Below, in pieces: positions 16,095 to 23,019 of a DNA stretch of 33,863 bases. Source of the DNA: Candidatus Benthicola azotiphorus (GTDB lineage: Bacteria; Gemmatimonadota; Gemmatimonadetes; Palauibacterales; Palauibacteraceae); contig CANPVW010000258.1 of assembly GCA_947581745.1 (NCBI GenBank), forward strand, positions 1 through 33,863, read 5' to 3'. Position 1 is the stretch's first letter; every line of letters begins with the position of its first letter. Under the pieces are notes generated by a model. It did not search any database. It saw only the letters and a program-made list of their open reading frames with translations, and had not been told where the DNA came from. The position numbers and the translations under genes were made by a program.

Positions 16095-17117
16095 ATGATC
16101 ATGACCGCGCCTTCCGGCAGGCCTCGGCCCTGGTGCATCATACTGGCGGGTGGGGGAGGCTCACGGCTGCACGGTTGCACCGTCGACAGCACCGGCCACC
16201 ACGTACCGAAACAGTACTGCGTTGTCGATGCAGGGAGGACGCTCCTGCAGCTGGCGATCGCGCGCGCGGAGCTTTTCGTCGATCTGGATCACGTGGTGGT
16301 CGTGGTCTCGAGCCAGCATCGAAGGTGGTGGAAGCCGCAACTCGCGGGCGTCCTTCCACGTGAGAACGTTGTAGTCCAGCCTCTGTCGAGGGGAACCGCC
16401 GTGGGTGTTCTGCTCCCTCTACTCCGCGTGCTGGCGCGCGATCCCGCCGCCCACGTGGTTCTGCTCCCGGCGGACCACCACTTCCGCCATGAGGACCGCC
16501 TCGCCCGCGTGATTCGTGTCTGTCTCGATCACACCGATCATGAGCCGTCCACGCTCGTCTTCGTGGGAGTCGAGGCCAACTCAGCAACGTCAGATTTCGG
16601 ATACATCGTGCCCCGCACGAGCGGAGGCACGGGTCCGAGTCCGGTGGCGTCCTTTCACGAGAAGCCGCGGCCTGAGCTGGCCCAGCATCTCGTCGGTCGC
16701 GGGGCTCTCTGGAACACGCTCATCTTCGCGGCCCGCGGCCGATACCTGCTGCAGGTGATCAGGGAGCGGTTTCCCCATACGGTTGCAGCGTTGCGCGTGG
16801 CCGTATCACCGGAAATCGACCTGGACCGCCAGGCACTGGCGCTTGCGGCCATCTATCCCGGTCTTACGAACATCGACCTGTCGGCAGACGTGCTGCAGCA
16901 CGTGACCGGCTCAATGGCGGTAACGCCGGCGATCGACGTGGGGTGGTCGGAGCTGGGTACTCCGGATCGCGTGTGCGCCTTCTGGGATGAGATTCGTCCA
17001 GCACGCATCGGTCGGAAGCCGTCTGGATCTCCCGCGAGCCGACCGGCGGCCGCTTCCGCGCTCTTCAGTGCAAGCGCAGCAGGCGGAGGAGGGATCTCGC
17101 TCCGTCCACCGGAGTGA
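16095..17117 (+). CDS. Mannose-1-phosphate guanylyltransferase-like protein
   Basis: A 340-residue sugar-nucleotide pyrophosphorylase. The nucleotide-binding start is CIILAGGGGSRL, followed by VPKQYC. Further motifs are QPLSRGTAVG, VVLLPADHHF with the metal-binding Asp, FHEKP, GALWNTLIF, and DVGWSELGTP near the C terminus. These fit the GDP-mannose pyrophosphorylase group, which makes GDP-mannose from mannose-1-phosphate and GTP. The stretch between the Gly loop and PKQY is unusual for the family, which normally has an RLxPLT-type sequence there. The last 30 residues are low-complexity. The start at 16095 has GAGG six bases upstream, while the GTG at 16047 is also in frame. GDP-mannose from this enzyme could feed the epimerase encoded at 3498-4526. 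Confidence 0.8.
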   Translation: MIMTAPSGRPRPWCIILAGGGGSRLHGCTVDSTGHHVPKQYCVVDAGRTLLQLAIARAELFVDLDHVVVVVSSQHRRWWKPQLAGVLPRENVVVQPLSRGTAVGVLLPLLRVLARDPAAHVVLLPADHHFRHEDRLARVIRVCLDHTDHEPSTLVFVGVEANSATSDFGYIVPRTSGGTGPSPVASFHEKPRPELAQHLVGRGALWNTLIFAARGRYLLQVIRERFPHTVAALRVAVSPEIDLDRQALALAAIYPGLTNIDLSADVLQHVTGSMAVTPAIDVGWSELGTPDRVCAFWDEIRPARIGRKPSGSPASRPAAASALFSASAAGGGGISLRPPE

Positions 17118-17187
17118 AGTGTCAGCAAGGTCGATCGAGGAGGCGGATGCAGATGCGCTGGTCGCGGCTCTCGAAACGGCCGCTCAA

Positions 17188-17207
17188 GCCGTGGCGCAGC
17201 CCACGGC
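17188..17207 (+). terminator. Possible transcription-end hairpin
   Basis: GCCGTGG and CCACGGC form a 7-bp perfect stem with a 6-base loop, 70 bp after the guanylyltransferase-like gene. There is no T-run, so it may be a factor-dependent end or chance. Confidence 0.25.
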
Positions 17208-17258
17208 GTGACCCGCCCTGCTACGACCGAGCCGACGTGTGCAACTCGACAGGCATCG

Positions 17259-19499
17259 CTACGCGGGCTTCAGCCCCATCCGGTCCAGGATTTCGTTGAA
17301 GCCCGGGACCGCACGCAGCTGCGCGCCCAGCGGTGTGCAGAATCCGTTGAACGCCAGATAAGGGTCCTTCTCATCCGCTGCCCGATGCGCCAGTCGCAGC
17401 GCCTCCTCCGGCTCGCCGATCGATGCCGCGACCAGCGCCAGGACCATCGGCTGCACGTAGCCTTGCCCGGATCTGGCTTGCAGCTCCGTGTACACCGATC
17501 GGGCCAACTCGAGTCGCCCACAGTCCGCGTGCAGCTGCCCCAGGGCGCCGAGCGCCCAGGAGTGACGCCCCGAAACGGCCAGAGCTCGTTCGTAGGACTC
17601 CTGCGCCTCTTCGTATCGCGATGAGAAGTGGTAACAGAATCCCAGGGCGCAGTGGCCCCAGTAGGAGTCCGTGTCGAGCTCGACTCCACGACGTCCTTCC
17701 TCGATGGCCTCCTCGGGCTGGCCCGCGTTGGACAGAACGTCCGCGAGCATCGTGTGCGTGTAGGCCGACAGCGGATCGAGTTCGACCGCCCGTCGCGCCT
17801 GACGGATCGCCTCGTCGTGCCGCGCCCGAACCATCTGCAGGTAGATCAAGGCGTACCAGGTCCTCGCCTGGATGAAACCCGGGTTCAGCTCCAGGGCTCG
17901 CTCGAAGGCGCGTTCGGTCGCGTCCCAGTCCCAGTCACGCATGGAGATGAGAGCCCTGGCGTTGTGCGCCTCCGCCAGCTCGGGCCCCAGTTCGACGGCC
18001 CGTTCCGCTGCCACGCGAGCTTGCGGCCAGGCCTCTTCCGGCGGAAGCATGCCGTAGTAGCCGAGTATGCCATACGCATCGGAGAGGCCCGCGTATGCCA
18101 GCGCATACCCGGGGTCGAGTTGCAGCGCCTCCCGGAAGCACCCGACGGACCACTTCATGGCCGATCCTCGCTGATAAAGCAGCGCCCGGCCCTTCAGATA
18201 CAACTGATATGCCTCGACGTTCTCCGTTTGTGGCCTCACGCTGCGGGGCGCGCGCTGACCGGCCAGCGTCACCTGCAGGCGCTCGGCGATACTGGCCGCG
18301 ATCTCGTCCTGGATCGCGAACACGTCGCCCATGTTCCGGTCGAAACGCTCCGACCACAGGTGATAGCCGTCGGCCACGTCGATCAGCTGGGCCGTGATTC
18401 GAATGCGATCTCCCGCCTTGCGCACGCTGCCTTCGAGGACGGTGGCCACGCTCAACTTCTCACCGACGGATCGGAGATCTTCGTTGTTTCCCTTGAACGA
18501 GAATGCCGATGTCCGTCCGGCCACCTTGAGCTCCGAGAGCTGGGCCAACGCGTTGATGATCTCCTCGGTGATCCCGTCACAGAAGTACTCGTTCTCCGGA
18601 TCGGCGCTCATGTTCGCGAAGGGCAGCACGGCAACCGACTTTTCCGGCGGTGGCGCGACCGATTCCGAGGGCGCGGTCTCCAACGCCTCCGCGAACAGGC
18701 CGGCCGTCGGGAAGCGGTCCATCGGCGTCTTCTCGAGCGCTCTCGCGACGGCTCGGCTGATGCCGATCGGTACCGATGTCCGGAGGGTCGAGACGTCGGT
18801 AGGCCTCCTCGTGAGCCTCTTTACCATCACGGCGCGGGGGTTGATTCCCGAGAAAGGCGGCTCACCCGTCAGTAACTCGTACAGCACGCAGCCGAGCGAG
18901 TAGATGTCGCTCCGCTCGTCCGCTTCCTCGCCCGCAGCCTGCTCGGGACTCATGTAGGCCGGCGTTCCGACCGCCATTCCGGTCACGGTGATCTTCTCCC
19001 CGTTCGCCGTCGTGGCCATCCGCGCCACCCCGAAGTCGGCTAGAAGCGCCCTTCCGTCCGAGAGGAGGATGTTCGCGGGCTTCACGTCGCGGTGCACGAT
19101 TCCCTCGCGGTGAGCATGATCCAGCGCGCCCGCCACCTCCCGTGCGATCCGGATCGCCTCGTCCACCGGAAGCTGCTTCTCCCTCTCCAGGCGCTGCCGC
19201 AGGCTCTCCCCCTTCACGTAGGGCATCACGTAGTACAGAAGCCCGTCGGCCTCGCCGGAGTCGTGGAGCGGAAGGATGTGCGGATGGGTCAAGCCCGCCA
19301 CGGTCTCGATCTCGCGTTGGAAGCGATCCGGACCGACGGAGGCTGCCAGCTCCGGGTGAAGGACCTTGATGGCGACCTGACGCTTGTGCCTCAAGTCTTC
19401 GGCCACCAACACCGTGGCCATGCCGCCCCGGCCGATCTCCGACTCGACCGAGTAGCGGCCTGCGAGCGCTGACTTGAGACGTGCCAAGAGGTCAGGCAC
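17259..19499 (-). CDS. Serine/threonine protein kinase with TolB-like and TPR regions
   Basis: A 746-residue signalling protein. The N-terminal kinase domain (about 15-275) is complete: Gly loop GRGGMATV at 23-30, Lys45 in VAIKV, catalytic HRDVKPAN from 136, DFG at 155-157 and SPE at 184-186. A TolB-like N-terminal type domain follows (about 287-400; KSVAVLPFANMSADPENEYF, GSVRKAGDRIRITAQLID). Then come about nine tetratricopeptide-like helices to the C terminus. No membrane helix separates kinase and TolB-like parts, so it is probably cytoplasmic. The start is GTG at 19499 with GGAGG seven bases upstream. It is monocistronic as far as can be seen. Substrates are unknown; TPRs may bind partner proteins. 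Confidence 0.92.
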   Translation of the reverse strand: MPDLLARLKSALAGRYSVESEIGRGGMATVLVAEDLRHKRQVAIKVLHPELAASVGPDRFQREIETVAGLTHPHILPLHDSGEADGLLYYVMPYVKGESLRQRLEREKQLPVDEAIRIAREVAGALDHAHREGIVHRDVKPANILLSDGRALLADFGVARMATTANGEKITVTGMAVGTPAYMSPEQAAGEEADERSDIYSLGCVLYELLTGEPPFSGINPRAVMVKRLTRRPTDVSTLRTSVPIGISRAVARALEKTPMDRFPTAGLFAEALETAPSESVAPPPEKSVAVLPFANMSADPENEYFCDGITEEIINALAQLSELKVAGRTSAFSFKGNNEDLRSVGEKLSVATVLEGSVRKAGDRIRITAQLIDVADGYHLWSERFDRNMGDVFAIQDEIAASIAERLQVTLAGQRAPRSVRPQTENVEAYQLYLKGRALLYQRGSAMKWSVGCFREALQLDPGYALAYAGLSDAYGILGYYGMLPPEEAWPQARVAAERAVELGPELAEAHNARALISMRDWDWDATERAFERALELNPGFIQARTWYALIYLQMVRARHDEAIRQARRAVELDPLSAYTHTMLADVLSNAGQPEEAIEEGRRGVELDTDSYWGHCALGFCYHFSSRYEEAQESYERALAVSGRHSWALGALGQLHADCGRLELARSVYTELQARSGQGYVQPMVLALVAASIGEPEEALRLAHRAADEKDPYLAFNGFCTPLGAQLRAVPGFNEILDRMGLKPA

Positions 19500-19611
19500 A
19501 ACAGCCTCCGGTGAAACGAACAGACAAGATCAATATATGGAACGAGTCTTGGACTGCGTAGCTGCAGACCCTGGGGAAGCGGAGGAGTTGGGCCGACGCC
19601 GGCTGAACTCG

Positions 19612-19793
19612 CTAGATGCCCCGACCGAAGCAGAGTGGACCCAGGAGTGTCAGGAAGGCCAGCGCGATGAGAATGAACCAGAACCGGCTATCGGTGCGCG
19701 ACGGGAACCTGTCTCTCGCGATCAGCCAGGTGTGCCGGTGATGACGAGGAAGAGGATACCCAGCCCGATCGCGACTGCCTGGTCGAAGCTCAT
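19612..19793 (-). pseudogene. Possible frameshifted two-helix membrane protein
   Basis: From ATG 19793 the frame reads MSFDQAVAIGLGILFLVITG, a membrane helix, and then stops at TGA 19724-19722. The frame shifted by one base continues LIARDRFPSRTDSRFWFILI and a second hydrophobic run ending LLGPLCFGRGI at TAG 19614-19612. Joined, they would give a protein of about 60 residues with two membrane helices and a charged loop, a common layout for small bacterial membrane proteins. Either a real indel has broken the gene, or the sequence has an error, or the match is chance. No clear ribosome site precedes the ATG. Confidence 0.35.
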
Positions 19794-19833
19794 GGCCGAA
19801 GTATACGGTGACGTCTATCCGGAACATATCCGA

Positions 19834-19851
19834 TGACCCCGGCTGGACTCG
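19834..19851. repeat. 18-bp direct repeat of the tRNA-Arg 3' end
   Basis: TGACCCCGGCTGGACTCG occurs here and again at 19902-19919, where it is the 3' end of the minus-strand tRNA-Arg (acceptor strand, T stem and part of the T loop). The copies are identical over 18 bases and diverge on both sides. They are 68 bp apart and in the same orientation. This is the form left by site-specific integration into a tRNA 3' end, although no integrase or cargo remains between them. Confidence 0.6.
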
Positions 19852-19901
19852 CTGTCAGACGTCGTTCCGGCTGACATTGAGCAATGCGGCTGGAAGTTCA
19901 G

Positions 19902-19975
19902 TGACCCCGGCTGGACTCGAACCAGCGGCCTTCGGATTAGGAATCCGACGCTCTATCCTCCTGAGCTACGGGGCC
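19902..19975 (-). tRNA. tRNA-Arg (anticodon CCT)
   Basis: A 74-nt cloverleaf can be folded by hand on the minus strand. The acceptor stem GGCCCCG pairs with CGGGGTC (one G-U), with discriminator A. The D stem is GCTC/GAGC. The anticodon stem TCGGA/TCCGA encloses the loop TTCCTAA with anticodon CCT, which reads AGG arginine codons. The T arm is GCTGG/CCAGC with loop TTCGAGT. CCA is not encoded. Confidence 0.95.
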
Positions 19976-19991
19976 CTTCGCAGCGACCGAT

Positions 19992-19997
19992 AATATA
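19992..19997 (-). promoter_or_regulatory. Likely -10 element of the tRNA-Arg promoter
   Basis: Minus-strand TATATT lies 16 bases upstream of the tRNA 5' end, in an otherwise GC-rich stretch. No clear -35 box is seen at the usual spacing. Confidence 0.35.
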
Positions 19998-20284
19998 GTC
20001 CGGCGTCCCGGCCTCGCTACCGAGTTGCCCCCGATCCGGAATCGACCGCTGTCCTTCTGCCGTTTTGACAACCAGCCCGATCAACTTGACGCACCCGATG
20101 CACGCAGAACGCCATTCTTGCAGAGATTCGGGCCGGATTTCAGGCATGTCTGTTGCGTTTTCACCGGGCGAGATCAGTGCTCGTCCGACCTCACGGTCGA
20201 GCGGGCAGACCAGACGAACAGACGGCCGGGTTCCGCGATACTACCGGCCGGAGTACCTGAAGAGGACAACCGAAGGAGGAAAAC
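19998..20284. other. Intergenic region between tRNA-Arg and hsp20
   Basis: About 290 bp without a supported gene. It contains a TTGACA at 20065-20070 and a TTGACG at 20086-20091 on the plus strand, but no convincing -10 at the right distance. No CIRCE element is seen. This presumably includes the hsp20 control region. Confidence 0.5.
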
Positions 20285-20728
20285 ATGACACTCCCGACCC
20301 GACGCTCGACCGCCATCTTCCGCCCGTTCCCCGAGCTTCGCTGGGACGCGGATCGCCTGTTCGAGGATTTGTTCAGCCGCCCGCAGTTTCACGTCGCCCC
20401 GGGTGGTCCGGAAGCTGACTTCTACGAGACGGAGAACGAGTTCGTACTCGAGATGGATCTGCCCGGATTCACGAACGAGGACGTGGACGTGACGGTGGAG
20501 AAGGGCGTCCTGACGATCCACGGCGAGCGCACAGTCGAGCGCGAAGACGCGGCGGGCACGTACCACCTGCGCGAGCGCTCGTGGGGCAAGTTCTCCCGCA
20601 GTTTCTCGATCCCTCACACGATCGAGGCGGATGGTGTGGACGCATCGTTCAACAAGGGCGTGCTGACGGTGAAGCTGCCGAAGGCGGCCGAGGCACTGGC
20701 CCGCAAGATCCAGGTCAAGGGCGAGTAA
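20285..20728 (+). CDS. Hsp20/alpha-crystallin family small heat shock protein
   Basis: A 147-residue small heat shock chaperone. The alpha-crystallin domain runs from about residue 43 (EADFYETENEFVLEMDLPGF) through VEKGVLTIHGERTVER and ERSWGKFSRSFSIPH to the C-terminal strand FNKGVLTVKLPK. The N-terminal arm has FRPFPELRWDADRLFEDLF, typical of class A bacterial members. The usual C-terminal I-x-I motif is seen as KIQVKG. It holds unfolding proteins as an ATP-independent oligomer. The ATG at 20285 has an excellent AAGGAGGA site 6 bases upstream, suggesting high expression. It stands alone, with a terminator downstream. Confidence 0.95.
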   Translation: MTLPTRRSTAIFRPFPELRWDADRLFEDLFSRPQFHVAPGGPEADFYETENEFVLEMDLPGFTNEDVDVTVEKGVLTIHGERTVEREDAAGTYHLRERSWGKFSRSFSIPHTIEADGVDASFNKGVLTVKLPKAAEALARKIQVKGE

Positions 20729-20781
20729 GCTCTTCCGGAAGACCAGGAGCCGGGCGCACGGAGCTGGACGCCCGGAGACGG

Positions 20782-20807
20782 AGGGGTCGGCTGATGCCGG
20801 CCCCTTC
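20782..20807 (+). terminator. Rho-independent-like terminator of hsp20
   Basis: AGGGGTCGGC and GCCGGCCCCT form a 10-bp stem (one G-U) with the tetraloop TGAT, followed by TTCGT. It lies 54 bp after the hsp20 stop. The T tract is short. Confidence 0.6.
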
Positions 20808-20830
20808 GTGCATCGAGGCCCGGTCCGGAC

Positions 20831-20859
20831 TTCACATCTCCTGACGATTTGTTTAGGCT
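20831..20859 (+). promoter_or_regulatory. Possible promoter of the secreted-protein gene at 21005
   Basis: TTCACA (20831-20836) and TAGGCT (20854-20859) are 17 bp apart; the -35 box is good and the -10 box weak. It would leave a leader of about 140 bases. Confidence 0.25.
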
Positions 20860-21004
20860 GGAGCGACCGAGGCTGGGAGCGCGGGCCCCCGGACCCTCCT
20901 CCGGCGGCCCGCGCGAAGGGACCGTCCCGCACCCACCACTATTCGAAGACCCGCAGACAGGGTGTCACTTCGAGACTCTTCCGTCCTTCAATCAGGAGAT
21001 TGCC

Positions 21005-21784
21005 ATGCGCAGGATTCTGGGTTCGCTGTTCGCTTCGTCGGTGCTGTGCGCTCTCACTCCGGTCACCAGCCTCCAGGCCCAGGAGTATGAGCCAGGGGAC
21101 CTCGGAATGGTCATGCACACCGAGGTGGCCCCGAAGTACCGCCAGGCCTATCGCGAAGCGGTGGAGAAGCTCAACGAGGCGGCCGCAGCCGCCGGGATCA
21201 CCGACCGCGAGTGGCACTTCTGGGGCACCGACACCGGGTACATGCTCTATTACCCGGTGGCGAACTTCGCCTACTTCGACGACCCGATGCAGCTGTGGCG
21301 GCAGTTCGATGGCACGGATGGGGAGGCCCTCCGCAACGAGTTCTTCGCTGCCATGCAGTCGATTCCGCAGCACACGTCCACCGAGATCGTCGAGACCATT
21401 CCGGGCCTCGAGTACTGGCCGGAGGGCTACGATGACATCAAGGTCGCTCACTTCCACTTCGAGTGGCTGGCGGACGGAGCATCCGAAGAGGCCTGGATGG
21501 ATCTTTCCCGAGACTTCATCGCGTTCCTCCAGCGCATCGGCTACCCCTACGGGGTGCGCGCCTACCGGACCCGGATCGGCGACGAGCGCATGATCTGGGT
21601 CATGTTCGCGCCAGGCCTGTCCGAGTTTCACTCGGATGCGGCCTGGGATGACCTGGTCGAAGCGGCCGGCGCCCAGGAAGAACAGGAAGCCCTCAACGAC
21701 AGGTTCCGCGACATCGTCGGGCGCTGGGAGCACTCCGATGCTCGCTACATCGAGAACATGAGCTACGTGCCGGACGGAATGTAG
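21005..21784 (+). CDS. Secreted protein of unknown function, two ferredoxin-like halves
   Basis: A 259-residue protein with a signal peptide (MRRILGSLFASSVLCALTPV, cleavage near LQAQ). The mature part looks like two alpha/beta halves. The first contains MVMHTEVAPKYRQAYREAVE and ends around YYPVANFAYFDDP. The second contains VAHFHFEWLADGASEEAWMD and RTRIGDERMIWVMFAPGLSE. Each has a strand, a long helix and two further strands, as in dimeric alpha-beta-barrel (ABM-like) proteins. I do not recognise a named family. The ATG at 21005 follows AGGAG by about eight bases; the frame is open further upstream but there is no signal peptide there. It converges with another secreted two-domain protein. 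Confidence 0.75.
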   Translation: MRRILGSLFASSVLCALTPVTSLQAQEYEPGDLGMVMHTEVAPKYRQAYREAVEKLNEAAAAAGITDREWHFWGTDTGYMLYYPVANFAYFDDPMQLWRQFDGTDGEALRNEFFAAMQSIPQHTSTEIVETIPGLEYWPEGYDDIKVAHFHFEWLADGASEEAWMDLSRDFIAFLQRIGYPYGVRAYRTRIGDERMIWVMFAPGLSEFHSDAAWDDLVEAAGAQEEQEALNDRFRDIVGRWEHSDARYIENMSYVPDGM

Positions 21785-21829
21785 TCGCGGGCGCGTCTCA
21801 CGACGCGTTCAAGGGAAGGCAGGAAGAAA

Positions 21830-21859
21830 GAGGGGGCAGCCATTCCAGGCTGCCCCCTC
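21830..21859 (-). terminator. Intrinsic terminator between convergent secreted-protein genes
   Basis: GAGGGGGCAGCC and GGCTGCCCCCTC form a perfect 12-bp stem with a 6-base loop. On the minus strand it is followed by TTTCTTCC, so it best ends the gene at 21913-22665. The stem could also stop the plus-strand transcript. Confidence 0.85.
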
Positions 21860-21912
21860 GCTCGTTCAGGTCGCGGCACCGCGATCGTGCCGACGATCGG
21901 ATTGAGCTTGCC

Positions 21913-22665
21913 TTACATCTCGTCGGACGACGACGCGGTCGCGCCGAATTCGTAGAAACCGTCTTTGTGCTCGGTGCAGTAATCCGTGAGGTTCGGGGCA
22001 TCGTCGTCCATGGACGCGATGTAGGCCTCCCAACCGGCCAGGATCCCCGGAATGTCGTCGGCCATGTAGTAGAAGTTCACGTTCCACTCGCCTGCCCACG
22101 CGTGGTAGAACACGCCCGCCTCGTTCCATACGCCGGAATCGACCACGGCCTGGGCCTTGGCCAGGGCATAGTTCTCCCAGTCGTCGTTCACGGCGCCCAC
22201 GTCCGTGCACTTCCACGAGCTGATGGCCATCGCCGGCCCCGGAGCAGGGGGATTGCCAGCCTGCTTGCCGAGCCAGTAGAAGCCGTCCTTGTGCTCGCTG
22301 CAGTTGTCCCAGAGGTTCGTGCCTTCGTCGCCGTACATCTCATCGTACGCCGCGTTGCTCGCCTCCTGGCCCTCGAGCAGGTCAGGAATGTCATCCGCGA
22401 CCGCCCAGTAGTTCACGTTCCATTCGTCGGCCCACGAATGGTAGAAGATACCAGCTGCGTTCCACGTGCTGTTGTCGACCGCGCTCTGGGCGGCGTTGAG
22501 CGCGCGCATGTCCCAGTCTTGGGCGATCGTCCCCATGTTGCCGAAGTCACACTTCCACGAGCTGATCACCAGCATCGGCGGGGTTCCCTCGTCTTCCTGC
22601 GCATTGACGGCGGCAGGCCAGATGAAGGCGGCCGCGAGGGCCACTGCCACTACACGACGAAGCAT
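21913..22665 (-). CDS. Secreted protein with two tandem SSWKC...EHKDGFY repeats
   Basis: A 250-residue protein with a signal peptide (MLRRVVAVALAAAFIWPAAV, cleavage after NAQ). The mature protein is an internal duplication. Repeat 1 (about 31-133) and repeat 2 (about 145-241) both begin ISSWKC, share a WN-(A/E)-AG-(I/V)-FYH-(S/A)-WA block and ADDIP, and end C-(S/T)-EHKDGFY. Each repeat has a Cys near both ends (39 and 122; 153 and 230), consistent with one disulfide per repeat. The ATG at 22665 is preferred because AAGGAGGA lies five bases upstream. The family is unknown to me; a two-fold alpha/beta fold like its convergent neighbour is plausible. Confidence 0.8.
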   Translation of the reverse strand: MLRRVVAVALAAAFIWPAAVNAQEDEGTPPMLVISSWKCDFGNMGTIAQDWDMRALNAAQSAVDNSTWNAAGIFYHSWADEWNVNYWAVADDIPDLLEGQEASNAAYDEMYGDEGTNLWDNCSEHKDGFYWLGKQAGNPPAPGPAMAISSWKCTDVGAVNDDWENYALAKAQAVVDSGVWNEAGVFYHAWAGEWNVNFYYMADDIPGILAGWEAYIASMDDDAPNLTDYCTEHKDGFYEFGATASSSDEM

Positions 22666-23019
22666 CCATTCCTCCTTGCGGATATGCATCCGCCGGCGAC
22701 GCCAACCCGAGTGGTCACGGCAGCGCCGGCAGTAAGTCAGGCACCGGATCGGTCCGATGCCCGGGACAACGTATGTCTATGGGGTGTCGGTGCCTCGGAG
22801 CACCGATATCACCGAAAGCGGCTGAAATGCGGCCTCCACCGCCCCGTGAAGATCGCCCCCGAGGCTACGTAAAACCGCTGGATGCTGTCAATGGCAAGGC
22901 CCTGGGACACATGACGAGCGGTGGTGAAGCGGGTACCGGCCGTCAGCGTGTGACCGAATGCCCACATGCCCACTTTTGGACAAGGGCACGGATGGCCCCA
23001 TCGTCAAAGGAAGGTGACC
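22666..23019. other. 354-bp intergenic region
   Basis: No supported gene. It contains one small hairpin (22787-22806, TCGGTGC/GCACCGA) without a T tract. It separates the 3' end of the formate dehydrogenase operon from the start of the secreted-repeat gene. I see nothing else. Confidence 0.5.

Larger units (their letters stand above)
19500..19901. other. 402-bp stretch without a confirmed gene
   Basis: This gap holds the possible frameshifted small membrane gene (19612-19793) and the 18-bp copy of the tRNA 3' end (19834-19851). An open frame on the plus strand (19474-19836) is polar and not family-like, and it mirrors the minus-strand frame, so it is not called as a gene. Confidence 0.6.

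Noticed and set aside
17119..17211. 30-residue ORF starting GTG just after the guanylyltransferase-like gene, with GGAG upstream
   Set aside because: The helix-like Ala/Glu-rich peptide is tempting, but it is very short, and Ala-rich frames arise by chance at this GC content; no homology can be seen.
20000..20284. Search for a CIRCE or similar heat-shock operator before hsp20
   Set aside because: No TTAGCACTC-N9-GAGTGCTAA-like sequence or other long inverted repeat was found.
22787..22806. Hairpin TCGGTGC/GCACCGA
   Set aside because: A 7-bp stem without a T tract, far from either gene end; no basis to call a terminator or regulatory RNA.
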